Shown: in pieces, positions 16,361-23,763 of the stretch
Layout of the letters: each line of letters opens with the position of its first letter
How positions within the stretch are numbered: position 1 is the stretch's first letter
Source of the DNA: JBJKRF01 sp046704785
GTDB lineage: Bacteria; Chloroflexota; Anaerolineae; Anaerolineales; Villigracilaceae
Length of the DNA: 38,895 nt
Assembly: GCA_046704785.1 (NCBI GenBank)
Contig: JBJKRF010000015.1
Span: 1-38,895, forward strand
Direction: 5' to 3'
Translations under genes and position numbers: made by a program
Notes under the pieces: model-generated
Databases searched by the model: none
What the model saw: only the letters and a program-made list of their open reading frames with translations
Told to the model about the DNA's origin: nothing

Positions 16361-16391
16361 AACGCCGCTGTGTAGGCGGCGTTTTTTGTTT
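16361..16391 (+). terminator. Terminator of the membrane module
   Basis: An 8-bp stem AACGCCGC / GCGGCGTT with a 7-nt loop (16361-16383), followed by TTTTGTTTTC on the plus strand, 19 nt after the last stop. Confidence 0.88.
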
Positions 16392-16406
16392 TCAAACAGT
16401 GCAGCG

Positions 16407-16541
16407 ATGATGAGCATTTACTCATCAAGACGGTTCAAGTCCGTGATACAGGCCAACCTGGCAGAACAGGAACAAGCTGAATTGACGGCGAAAAAAGAAA
16501 CGGGGCGTGTGAGTCTTGCGCTCAAGGGCACGAGATCGTGA
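16407..16541 (+). CDS. Possible 44-aa ORF, doubtful
   Basis: ATG to TGA, 44 codons, hydrophilic (starts MMSIYSSRRFK, then an alanine/glutamate-rich stretch). It lies in the 273-bp gap between the module terminator and the next gene. There is no SD, no promoter between the terminator and its ATG, and no family resemblance, so it may be chance. I see no other coding potential in the gap. Confidence 0.18.
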   Translation: MMSIYSSRRFKSVIQANLAEQEQAELTAKKETGRVSLALKGTRS

Positions 16542-16549
16542 TTCTCCGC

Positions 16550-16578
16550 TTTAACGAGTAAACGCACGGGGCTATGAT
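16550..16578 (+). promoter_or_regulatory. Promoter of the AAC(3)-DUF4910 fusion gene
   Basis: TTTAAC, 17-bp spacer, TATGAT. The -10 overlaps the first in-frame ATG (16574), which therefore cannot be the translation start; the ATG at 16616 lies about 31 nt downstream of the predicted start site. Confidence 0.55.
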
Positions 16579-16615
16579 AAAATCCGCTTATTCCAATCCA
16601 ACACGAGAGATATCA

Positions 16616-18745
16616 ATGATAACCAAGCAATTTTTGATGGACGAATTCCGCACACTTGGCATGGCGGCGGGCGATACGATTTTCGTGCACAGCGCATATT
16701 CCACCCTTTCTCGCGCCGAAGGTGGCGTGCAAGGCGGGCCGCAAACGGTCGTCGACGCCATCTTGGAAGCAATCGGTTCCGACGGCACGCTGATCATGCC
16801 GACCTTTAACTATGACTTCCTGAAAGGCACGCCTTGGGACATCCGCACCACGCCCTCGCAAATGGGCGTACTGACCGAACTCGTCCGCAACGATCCGCGC
16901 GCCAGGCGCATGTTCCACCCCGTCTATTCGATGGCCGCCATTGGCCGGCACGCCGACGAACTGGCCGCGCATCGCTCCAACGACTGCTTCGGCGAAACGA
17001 GTATCTTCAGCAAGTTCCGTGAATGGGACGCTAAAATCCTGATCATCGGCCTGCCCTACAGCAAATCGATCACCTTTCTGCACCATTGCGAGCAGATGGC
17101 GGGCGTGGATTACCGCTTCCTGAAAGAGTTCAAAGGGGTTGCCATCGATGCACAGGGCAAACCGCACGACGAGACCATTACCATGTTCGTGCGCGACGTA
17201 GACAAGGGCGTGGTGCTCGATTTCGAACCCATCGGCGCGCTGCTGGACAATCAGGTGGTGCAGAAAAGGCCCATCGGTCTGGGCGATGTGCGCCTGATGA
17301 AATGCAGCGATGTCTTCCGAGTGGCCGTGCAGGCCATGCGCGAACACCCTGGTCCGGGACTGACCTACGTTATCGAGACACCGGAACGCGCCAAAGATTG
17401 GATTCCCGCCATGAAACCGATCTCGTCACTGAAAGATGTGCTGGCAGAACTCATTCCCCTGCACCGCACCCTCGCATCTGAGGGCATGGACGCCGCCCTG
17501 GACCTCGTCGGCTCCTATCTCCCCGAAAACGCCTCCTACACGATCGAGACTTACACCCCGCTGGCTCCAGTCTGGACCTGGTACGTGCCGGAGCGCTATG
17601 CGGTGCGCGAAGCTTATCTCGAAACAGAAGACGGCCAACGCATCGTAGACTTCAAAGATAACCCGCTACACATCGTCTCGTACTCGCTGCCCACCGACCA
17701 GACGCTCACCTGGGAAGAACTGGAACCACACCTATACTACAACGAGAAACACCCGCACGCCGTCCCCTGGAAGTTCAAATACTACGACCGCGACTGGGGC
17801 TTCTGCCTGCCAAAAAACACCTTCGACCAACTGCCGCGCGACAAGAAATACCACGCCGTGATCGACGCCGAATTCCAGACCGATCCCGCGCAGGGCGGCT
17901 TTAAGGTGGCATCGGCGGTGATTCACCCGCAGGGCGGCGCGAGCCCACAGGCGGGCGAGATGTTCATCATGGCGCATGTCTGCCATCCCAATCAGGCCAA
18001 CGACGATGCCGCCGGCGTGGTAACTGCCATCGAGGTGGCGCGACGGCTGGCCGCGCGGCCGCTCCCGCCCGGATCGATGAGCGTCCGCTTCTGGTTTGGC
18101 GCCGAGACCATCGGCACCATCGCCTACCTGGCCCACCACGAAGACCTGATTCCGGCCTTTAAAGGCGGTATCTTCATCGAAATGACCGGCAACGACAATA
18201 CCCTGGCGCTACAACACACCCGCCAGCAGGATGCCAGGCTCGACCACGTCGGGCAGTATGTGCTCAAACAACGCGGCGCAACCTTCCGGGAAGGCACATT
18301 CGCCGACATCATCGCCAACGACGAACGCGTACTCAACGGTCCCGGACTCAATGTGCCGTGCCTGTCGATCAGCCGCTATCCGTATCCCGAATACCACACC
18401 ACCGACGATAACCTGGACATTATGCACGAAGAGAAGCTACAAGAGGCCGCAGATGCAATCGAGGAGATCATCCGCATCTACGCCAGCGATTACCTGCCCA
18501 AGCGTAAATTCCGCGGGCCGGTCTTTCTCTCCGGGCACGGCCTGTTCGTCGACTGGCAGGTCAATTGGAAGCTCAACCGCGCCATCGAAAAGATGATGAT
18601 GCGCTTCGAGGGGGAACAATCCGTGTTCGAGATTGCCAACGAGCTGGAACTGGATTACTGGGAAACGAGGGATTATATCGAAAAGTTTCGCGTGCGCGGG
18701 TTGGTGGAGGCCTTGCCACTGCCGGAGCTAGCGGAGAAAGCATAA
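16616..18745 (+). CDS. AAC(3)-like N-acetyltransferase fused to DUF4910 aminopeptidase-like protein
   Basis: 709 aa. Residues 1-270 match the AAC(3)/FrbF N-acyltransferase fold (FVHSAYSTL with His25, GSDGTLIMPTF, FHPVYSMAAIG with His101). Residues about 280-635 match the M28-like DUF4910/COG4310 domain, with candidate metal/catalytic residues His454 and His457 in AHVCHPNQ, Asp463/464, Glu497 in GAET, Glu522 and His594 in EYHTTDDN. Residues about 640-705 look like the HTH_47 winged helix often found at the end of DUF4910 proteins. Both halves also occur as separate neighbours in saccharide/capsule clusters (from memory), so a joint role on an amino sugar or small amide is plausible (inference). 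Not to be read as antibiotic resistance. It converges on the aldo/keto reductase with a 15-bp gap. Confidence 0.85.
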   Translation: MITKQFLMDEFRTLGMAAGDTIFVHSAYSTLSRAEGGVQGGPQTVVDAILEAIGSDGTLIMPTFNYDFLKGTPWDIRTTPSQMGVLTELVRNDPRARRMFHPVYSMAAIGRHADELAAHRSNDCFGETSIFSKFREWDAKILIIGLPYSKSITFLHHCEQMAGVDYRFLKEFKGVAIDAQGKPHDETITMFVRDVDKGVVLDFEPIGALLDNQVVQKRPIGLGDVRLMKCSDVFRVAVQAMREHPGPGLTYVIETPERAKDWIPAMKPISSLKDVLAELIPLHRTLASEGMDAALDLVGSYLPENASYTIETYTPLAPVWTWYVPERYAVREAYLETEDGQRIVDFKDNPLHIVSYSLPTDQTLTWEELEPHLYYNEKHPHAVPWKFKYYDRDWGFCLPKNTFDQLPRDKKYHAVIDAEFQTDPAQGGFKVASAVIHPQGGASPQAGEMFIMAHVCHPNQANDDAAGVVTAIEVARRLAARPLPPGSMSVRFWFGAETIGTIAYLAHHEDLIPAFKGGIFIEMTGNDNTLALQHTRQQDARLDHVGQYVLKQRGATFREGTFADIIANDERVLNGPGLNVPCLSISRYPYPEYHTTDDNLDIMHEEKLQEAADAIEEIIRIYASDYLPKRKFRGPVFLSGHGLFVDWQVNWKLNRAIEKMMMRFEGEQSVFEIANELELDYWETRDYIEKFRVRGLVEALPLPELAEKA

Positions 18746-18760
18746 CCGCAGCAAGGGCAG

Positions 18761-19696
18761 CTACGAGTTCAAGACTGCATTGACCTCTTCCACATCCGTC
18801 CTACTCAAAATCCAGTCTGCGGCTCGGGCATTGGCCTGCACCTGCTCAGCTTTGGTCGCCCCGGAAATAACAGAACATATCGATGGCTGAGTCAGCAGCC
18901 AGGCATGCGCCAACTCCACCAGGGTATGGTCGTGCGCCTGTGCCCAGGCGGACAACTTCTCAATTATGCCGTAATTGGCTTCGGTCATGTAACTCTGCAC
19001 ATAGGCGCTGTTCTCGCCACGCGAACCCCTGGGAGCCGGCTGATTTCGACGGTATTTTCCGGTCAGAAAGCCGCCAGCCAACGGGAAATAAGGGACGAAG
19101 CCGACCTCATGCGCCCGGCAATAGGGCAATTCCTCGCGCTCCACGCCACGTTCGAGCATGTGATAATGCGCCTGTAAAACGGCAAAAGGCGTCCAGCCGC
19201 GCACTTCGGCCAGCAGATTGGCATGCGCCAACTGCCACGAGGCAAACTGCGATGCGCCCAGATAGCGCACCTTCCCAACGCGGATCAAATCATCCAGGCC
19301 ACGCAGAGTCTCCTCGATGGGCGTATCTTCATCCCAACGGTGGACGTAGTACAGGTCGATGTGATCGCTCTGCAAACGGCGCAGACTGCCTTCCACCGCA
19401 TTCATCATGTGATAGCGGGATGCACCGCGATCGTTCGTCCCCTCGCCACTTTCCATGACGAATTTCGTCGCCAGCACCACCCGATCCCAACGCCCCTTGA
19501 GCGCTTTCCCCAGCGCAGACTCGGACTGGCCTTTGGCATAGATGTCTGCCGTGTCGATAAAGTTGATTCCCAGATCAAGCGCAAGATCGATGACATTTTT
19601 GACCTCGGTCTCCGGCACCACACTACCAAAACGATTCGTCCCCAATCCAATCATGGAGATTCTCACCCCTGCCTTACCCAATTGACGATATTCCAT
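18761..19696 (-). CDS. Aldo/keto reductase
   Basis: A 311-aa NADPH-dependent (beta/alpha)8 oxidoreductase. The catalytic tetrad is complete: Asp48 and Tyr53 in FIDTADIYAKG, Lys78 in LATKF, His119 in YYVHRW. The C-terminal cofactor site includes VISGATKAEQV. The start at 19696 has GGGAG 8 nt upstream and a TAGAAT (19715-19710) nearby as a likely -10. It is divergent from upp across a 108-bp gap. It belongs to the broad family acting on sugars, aldehydes or ketones; substrate unknown. Confidence 0.92.
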   Translation of the reverse strand: MEYRQLGKAGVRISMIGLGTNRFGSVVPETEVKNVIDLALDLGINFIDTADIYAKGQSESALGKALKGRWDRVVLATKFVMESGEGTNDRGASRYHMMNAVEGSLRRLQSDHIDLYYVHRWDEDTPIEETLRGLDDLIRVGKVRYLGASQFASWQLAHANLLAEVRGWTPFAVLQAHYHMLERGVEREELPYCRAHEVGFVPYFPLAGGFLTGKYRRNQPAPRGSRGENSAYVQSYMTEANYGIIEKLSAWAQAHDHTLVELAHAWLLTQPSICSVISGATKAEQVQANARAADWILSRTDVEEVNAVLNS

Positions 19697-19792
19697 GTTT
19701 CATACTCCCATTCTAATGAAATATGCGGGCAAAACCGGCGAAAATATCATAGCGCATCCACAAAAATTGTCACGGGTTTTGCCAATTCCATT

Positions 19793-19798
19793 TATAAT
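19793..19798 (+). promoter_or_regulatory. -10 box of upp, leaderless type
   Basis: A perfect TATAAT followed by GTGCGC and the ATG at 19805. The expected start site is the start codon itself. A TTGTCA lies 20 bp upstream, longer than the usual spacer, so the -35 is uncertain. Confidence 0.6.
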
Positions 19799-19804
19799 GT
19801 GCGC

Positions 19805-20431
19805 ATGTCCAACGTCTACGCCTCCCAACATCCGCTCGTAGCGCACAAACTATGCCGCTTACGCGACAAAAATACCGACCCGAAAAAGTTCCGCGAACTG
19901 GTACGGGAAATCGCGGCGCTGATGGCCTACGAGACCACCGCCGACCTGGCGATCACGCCGCACGAGGTGGAAACCCCACTGACGACGACAACCGCCTACG
20001 AATTGCGCGATAAAGTTGGTCTGGTGCCCATCCTGCGCGCTGGGCTGGGGATGGTTGAGGGGGTTTGGGAATTGATGCCATCGGCGGAAGTCTGGCATAT
20101 CGGCCTGTATCGCGACGAAAAGACGCTCAAACCGGTGGAATATTACAACAAACTCCCCATCGAGCCAACGGTTTCGATTTGCCTGATCCTCGACCCCATG
20201 TTGGCAACCGGGGGATCGGCCACCGCCACCGTAGACATCCTGAAACGCTGGGGCGTAAAAAAAATCAAATTCGTGGGGTTGATCGGTGCGCCGGAAGGCA
20301 TCGCGCGCATGCAAAAAGAGCATCCCGACGTGCCCATCCATTTGGCCGCCATCGACGATTACTTGAACGAACGGGGATACATCGTCCCCGGGCTGGGCGA
20401 TGCAGGCGACCGTCAGTTCGGAACCGGATAA
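19805..20431 (+). CDS. upp: Uracil phosphoribosyltransferase
   Basis: Converts uracil and PRPP to UMP, in pyrimidine salvage. 208 aa, normal. The PRPP loop DPMLATGGSA is at 130-139, the uracil-binding C-terminal block YIVPGLGDAGDRQFGT at 192-207, and the family motif VPILRAGLGMV near 74-84. The ATG at 19805 matches family N-termini (VYASQHPLVAHKL); the longer upstream frame crosses the promoter. There is no SD and the -10 is 6 nt away. It converges on the MazG gene with a 9-bp gap, leaving little space for a terminator. Confidence 0.97.
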   Translation: MSNVYASQHPLVAHKLCRLRDKNTDPKKFRELVREIAALMAYETTADLAITPHEVETPLTTTTAYELRDKVGLVPILRAGLGMVEGVWELMPSAEVWHIGLYRDEKTLKPVEYYNKLPIEPTVSICLILDPMLATGGSATATVDILKRWGVKKIKFVGLIGAPEGIARMQKEHPDVPIHLAAIDDYLNERGYIVPGLGDAGDRQFGTG

Positions 20432-20440
20432 CGCCCTAAA

Positions 20441-21568
20441 TCACCCTGCGCTTTTCCTTTTCTCTTGAGCCTTGGCCTCATCCCATAACGCCTCCATTTC
20501 ATCCAGGCTGACTTCCTGCATTGAGCGCCGGCTTTCGCGCACGCGTTGCTCGATGTAACCAAACCGCCTCTTAAACTTCAGGCTGGCCCCGCGCAAAGCC
20601 GATTCGGCGTCCACCTTCTTCCAGCGCGCCAGGTTGACCAGAGCAAAAAACAAATCGCCCAATTCGTCGTTCAACTCGTCCTGACTTCGGGCGCTGCGCA
20701 CCTCCTCGATCTCCTCCCGGATTTTTTCCAGTACGCCGCCAACCTCCGGCCAGTCAAAGCCGACGCGCGCCGCGCGATCTTGATACTCCTGGGCCTGATT
20801 CAACGCCGGGAGCGCGGCGGGCAGGCCATCGAGCATCCCCTTTTGCGTCTCGCCGTTTTCTTTTCGCTCCTTGGCCTTGAGCTTTTCCCAATTAGACAGA
20901 ACATCGCCCACACCGGCAACCTTCTCTTCGCCAAAGACGTGTGGATGGCGGCGGATGATCTTGTTATAAATCCCTTTCAGGATCGCCGTCATGGTAAAGC
21001 CGCCATACTCGCTGCCAATTTGCGCGTTCAGCACAATTTGAAGCAGCAGGTCGCCAAACTCTTCCCGCATTTGGTCTGCGTCCTCGCCATCCATCGCCGA
21101 TAGCGTTTCGTAACTCTCTTCAAGCAGGTGCTTACGCAAGGTCAGGTGGGTCTGTTCTCGATCCCAGGGACAGCCGTCGGGGGCGCGCAAATGGGCGATG
21201 ATCTCCTGAAAAGCTTCAAACGAGGTTCCCACCGGCAGCGGAGGCAGGTAAATGGCTATCGTCGGCTCAGTTGCCGCGAAACGGGCAAGCGTCTCAAGCA
21301 GCAGGTCTTTAACGGTCAATGCATGGGGATCGCTGCCAAATGCCACCTGAATGGTATGCGCCGGCGGGTAGACGGATGCAAGTACCGTTTGGATGGCAGG
21401 AAACATTTCAGGGCCAATGCCAAGCACCAACGCAGGTGCATCCGGCGGGAAAGACGGCACATGGCGCGAGAGCAACTCGCCAGCATCGACCAGGGCCAAG
21501 CGCGAGGCAGAGTCCAATCCGAACGCTGAACAAATGGGAGAAAGATCAAGAAGGGAAATACCGGTCAC
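20441..21568 (-). CDS. mazG: MazG NTP pyrophosphohydrolase with YabN-type methylase remnant
   Basis: Hydrolyses (d)NTPs to NMP and PPi, cleaning or adjusting nucleotide pools. 375 aa with two MazG domains: first motif Glu150, Glu151, Glu154 with Glu170/Asp173 (after LRAPDGCPWDREQTH), second Glu285, Glu286, Glu289 with Glu302/Asp305. Residues 1-115 resemble only the second half of the tetrapyrrole-methylase domain of YabN-like fusions (AGELLSRHVPSFPPDAPALVL, then IAIYLPPLP); the SAM-binding first half is missing. It starts at GTG 21568 with GAGG 6 nt upstream. Downstream of rpsI but separated from it by a hairpin. Confidence 0.9.
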   Translation of the reverse strand: MTGISLLDLSPICSAFGLDSASRLALVDAGELLSRHVPSFPPDAPALVLGIGPEMFPAIQTVLASVYPPAHTIQVAFGSDPHALTVKDLLLETLARFAATEPTIAIYLPPLPVGTSFEAFQEIIAHLRAPDGCPWDREQTHLTLRKHLLEESYETLSAMDGEDADQMREEFGDLLLQIVLNAQIGSEYGGFTMTAILKGIYNKIIRRHPHVFGEEKVAGVGDVLSNWEKLKAKERKENGETQKGMLDGLPAALPALNQAQEYQDRAARVGFDWPEVGGVLEKIREEIEEVRSARSQDELNDELGDLFFALVNLARWKKVDAESALRGASLKFKRRFGYIEQRVRESRRSMQEVSLDEMEALWDEAKAQEKRKSAG

Positions 21569-21586
21569 AGTTGTCCTCTTTATTTT

Positions 21587-21640
21587 TAAAAACGTAAAGC
21601 GTAAAACGCTGTGCGATTGTATCGCAGAAACGTTTTACGC
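21587..21640 (-). terminator. Two-stem hairpin between rpsI and mazG
   Basis: Outer arms GCGTAAAACG (21599-21608) and CGTTTTACGC (21631-21640) are perfect complements. Inside them TGCGAT / ATCGCA (21612-21626) forms a second stem. On the minus strand the structure is followed by TTTACGTTTTT, so it probably terminates or attenuates the ribosomal transcript before mazG. Confidence 0.65.
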
Positions 21641-21671
21641 AATACAGTTTGACGATGATTGGTAAAAAAAA

Positions 21672-22064
21672 TCAGCGCTTGGTGTATGTAGGGGCTTTAC
21701 GAGCGCGCTTCAAACCTGGTTTCTTGCTTTCCTTGATACGAGCATCGCGGGTGAGCAAACCAGCTTTGCGCATGGCCGAATTCCACTCGCCGTTCATCTT
21801 GACGAGAGCACGAGCGAGGCCCAACTTCACCGCGCTGGTTTGCCCGGTTACACCGCCACCACTGACGATGACACTGACATCGTAGCCAGCGTGATCTTGA
21901 CCGATTGCCGTGAACCCGGCAAGGATTGCTTCCATGTCGCCTGGGCGCGTGAAGAAATTGCCAATTTCTTTGGTGTTGACCACAAATTTTCCAGAGCCGC
22001 TAGAAACGCGCACACGCGCGGTACTTTCTTTACGGCGTCCAATTCCTTCGAAATACTGAGCCAT
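21672..22064 (-). CDS. rpsI: 30S ribosomal protein S9
   Basis: 130 aa, full length. N-terminal FEGIGRRKESTARVRV, and the C-terminal basic tail ends in KRARKAPTYTKR, the S9 tail that reaches the P-site tRNA. It follows rplM after 15 nt as in most bacteria and is the last gene of the long ribosomal block. Confidence 0.98.
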   Translation of the reverse strand: MAQYFEGIGRRKESTARVRVSSGSGKFVVNTKEIGNFFTRPGDMEAILAGFTAIGQDHAGYDVSVIVSGGGVTGQTSAVKLGLARALVKMNGEWNSAMRKAGLLTRDARIKESKKPGLKRARKAPTYTKR

Positions 22065-22079
22065 CTTACTCCTGCTCCT

Positions 22080-22502
22080 TTACTTCGCTTCAACCTGAGC
22101 ACCGTGCGGATGCTCGGCGCCTGCGTAGACTTTTAAATGTTTGATCACCTGGCGACTCATGCGATTCTTGGGAAGCATGCCCCAAACGGCCGCACGAATC
22201 ACGCGATCAGGGTGCCGCTTGAGTTGATCCCGGAGAGAAACAGTCGTGAGGCCACCAGGATAGTTGGAATGATGATAATAGAACTTTTCAGTCAGCTTGC
22301 GACCTGTTACAGCAATGTAGGCTGCGTTGATCACGACGACGTTGGAGCCCATCGCAACACCGGGGGTGAAACTTGGTTTGTGCTTGCCAAGCAGCATGGC
22401 CGCAATCTTTGCAGCCAGACGGCCCAACGTTTCACCTGCGGCGTCCACGACGACCCAGTCACGCTCAATCTCGCTCGCTTTCGGATAATACGATTTGTAC
22501 AC
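22080..22502 (-). CDS. rplM: 50S ribosomal protein L13
   Basis: 140 aa, family length. WVVVDAAGETLGRLA near the N-terminus and LKVYAGAEHPHGAQ at the end are typical of L13, an early assembly protein. It starts at GTG 22502 with GGAGAG 6 nt upstream. The order truA-rplM-rpsI is the one known from Bacillus-like genomes. Confidence 0.98.
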   Translation of the reverse strand: MYKSYYPKASEIERDWVVVDAAGETLGRLAAKIAAMLLGKHKPSFTPGVAMGSNVVVINAAYIAVTGRKLTEKFYYHHSNYPGGLTTVSLRDQLKRHPDRVIRAAVWGMLPKNRMSRQVIKHLKVYAGAEHPHGAQVEAK

Positions 22503-22562
22503 AGTCGTCTCTCCACTTACAAACTTTACGGATCACACCGGTTTCCGGCGCGATTTTATCGG

Positions 22563-23318
22563 TTATTTAATTTCCAGATCGTCCGGATAAGTGACTTCCA
22601 CAAGCGTCAACCCATGAGCAGGGGCAATATCACCCGGAATATTTGACAAGCCGTTTTCCAGTGCGTCGGCGATGACTCCCAGCGGGAGTCGCTTCTGCGC
22701 GACGGACACCTGGGCGAAAACCATTTTCCGCACCATGTGATACAGGAAGGCATTTGCCTGTACTTCAAAGCACCAGCCGTCCAGGGTCGCCTGCCATACA
22801 GCTTTGACCACGCTACGCACACTGCTACTTCCAGGTCGCGGCGACGTCCCAAATGCGGTGAAGTCATGTTCGCCTAGAAAAAATTGGGCAGCCGTCGACA
22901 GGAGTTCGCCGTCAAGGGCGGGCCAAACACGCCATTCATATCGCTCGCGCAGAGGAGCCCGCACCGCCTGACAGAATAAACGGTAACGATAGCGACGAGA
23001 TGTAGCATCGAACCGCGGATGGAAACCATCGGGGGCGACCCGCGCCTGGCGGACAGCCACATCGTTTGGCAGGTGCCCGTTCAGGGCGCTGACCAATTCG
23101 TCGAGGGGATGATTCCACACCAAGTCAAAAGCTGCCACCTGTCCGGTAGCATGAACGCCGGTATCGGTGCGTCCGGCCAACAAGACGGACTTTCCCTGCC
23201 AGTCCAGTCGACGCAACGCGCCTTCCAACTCACCTTGCACCGTCCGCGCTTTTGCCTGTCGTTGGCTTCCCGAAAAATCAGTGCCATCATAGGCAAGGAT
23301 GATCTGGTAACGTGCCAT
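22563..23318 (-). CDS. truA: tRNA pseudouridine(38-40) synthase
   Basis: Isomerises U38-U40 in the anticodon stem-loop of many tRNAs. 251 aa. The catalytic Asp52 is in AGRTDTGVHATGQV. N-terminal YQIILAYDGTDFSGSQ and the HDFTAFGTS segment are family features. It lies between rplQ and rplM on the same strand, about 60 nt from each. Confidence 0.97.
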   Translation of the reverse strand: MARYQIILAYDGTDFSGSQRQAKARTVQGELEGALRRLDWQGKSVLLAGRTDTGVHATGQVAAFDLVWNHPLDELVSALNGHLPNDVAVRQARVAPDGFHPRFDATSRRYRYRLFCQAVRAPLRERYEWRVWPALDGELLSTAAQFFLGEHDFTAFGTSPRPGSSSVRSVVKAVWQATLDGWCFEVQANAFLYHMVRKMVFAQVSVAQKRLPLGVIADALENGLSNIPGDIAPAHGLTLVEVTYPDDLEIK

Positions 23319-23376
23319 TTCTCAGCACTTAGCTTTCAGCAACTTGCTTTGGCTAAGAGCGCATTGCTCACTGTTC

Positions 23377-23757
23377 CTACTCTTCCACGAGCTCGAGCAT
23401 CACCATATCTGCGGCGTCACCCTGGCGGGGGCCCAGTTTCAGGATACGGGTGTAGCCACCATTCCGGCCGGCAAAGCGCGGAGCAATATCATCGAATAAT
23501 TTCTTGACGATATCGCCTCCACCACCCAAGCGAGATGCTACCAACCGACGAGCATTAACCTTAACGGAGTCATCCGCTTCAGCAGAACGGCGCGCAATCG
23601 TAATCAGGCGCTCCGCATCGCCGCGAATAGCTTCCGCCTTGGCACGCGTAGTAGTGATACGTTCGTGGTCAAAAAACTGTTTGATAAGATTACGACGCAA
23701 GGCGATACGAGCGCCCTTACTGCGTCCAAGTTTGTAGCCTGCTACTTGATGTCGCAT
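23377..23757 (-). CDS. rplQ: 50S ribosomal protein L17
   Basis: 126 aa. MRHQVAGYKLGR and LIKQFFDHERITTTRAKAEA are the L17 signature. The C-terminal part carries RYTRILKLGPRQGD-like text (YTRILKLGPRQGDAADMV). It follows rpoA after 6 nt, the conserved rpoA-rplQ pair. Confidence 0.98.
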   Translation of the reverse strand: MRHQVAGYKLGRSKGARIALRRNLIKQFFDHERITTTRAKAEAIRGDAERLITIARRSAEADDSVKVNARRLVASRLGGGGDIVKKLFDDIAPRFAGRNGGYTRILKLGPRQGDAADMVMLELVEE

Positions 23758-23763
23758 TTGAAG

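Noticed and set aside
16574..16615. First in-frame ATG of the AAC(3)-DUF4910 gene
   Set aside because: It lies within the TATGAT -10 box; the next ATG (16616) begins the domain and is downstream of the predicted transcript start.
16616..17440. Reading the AAC(3) domain as an aminoglycoside resistance gene
   Set aside because: The domain family also acylates sugars and phosphonates; the fusion and housekeeping context give no support for resistance.
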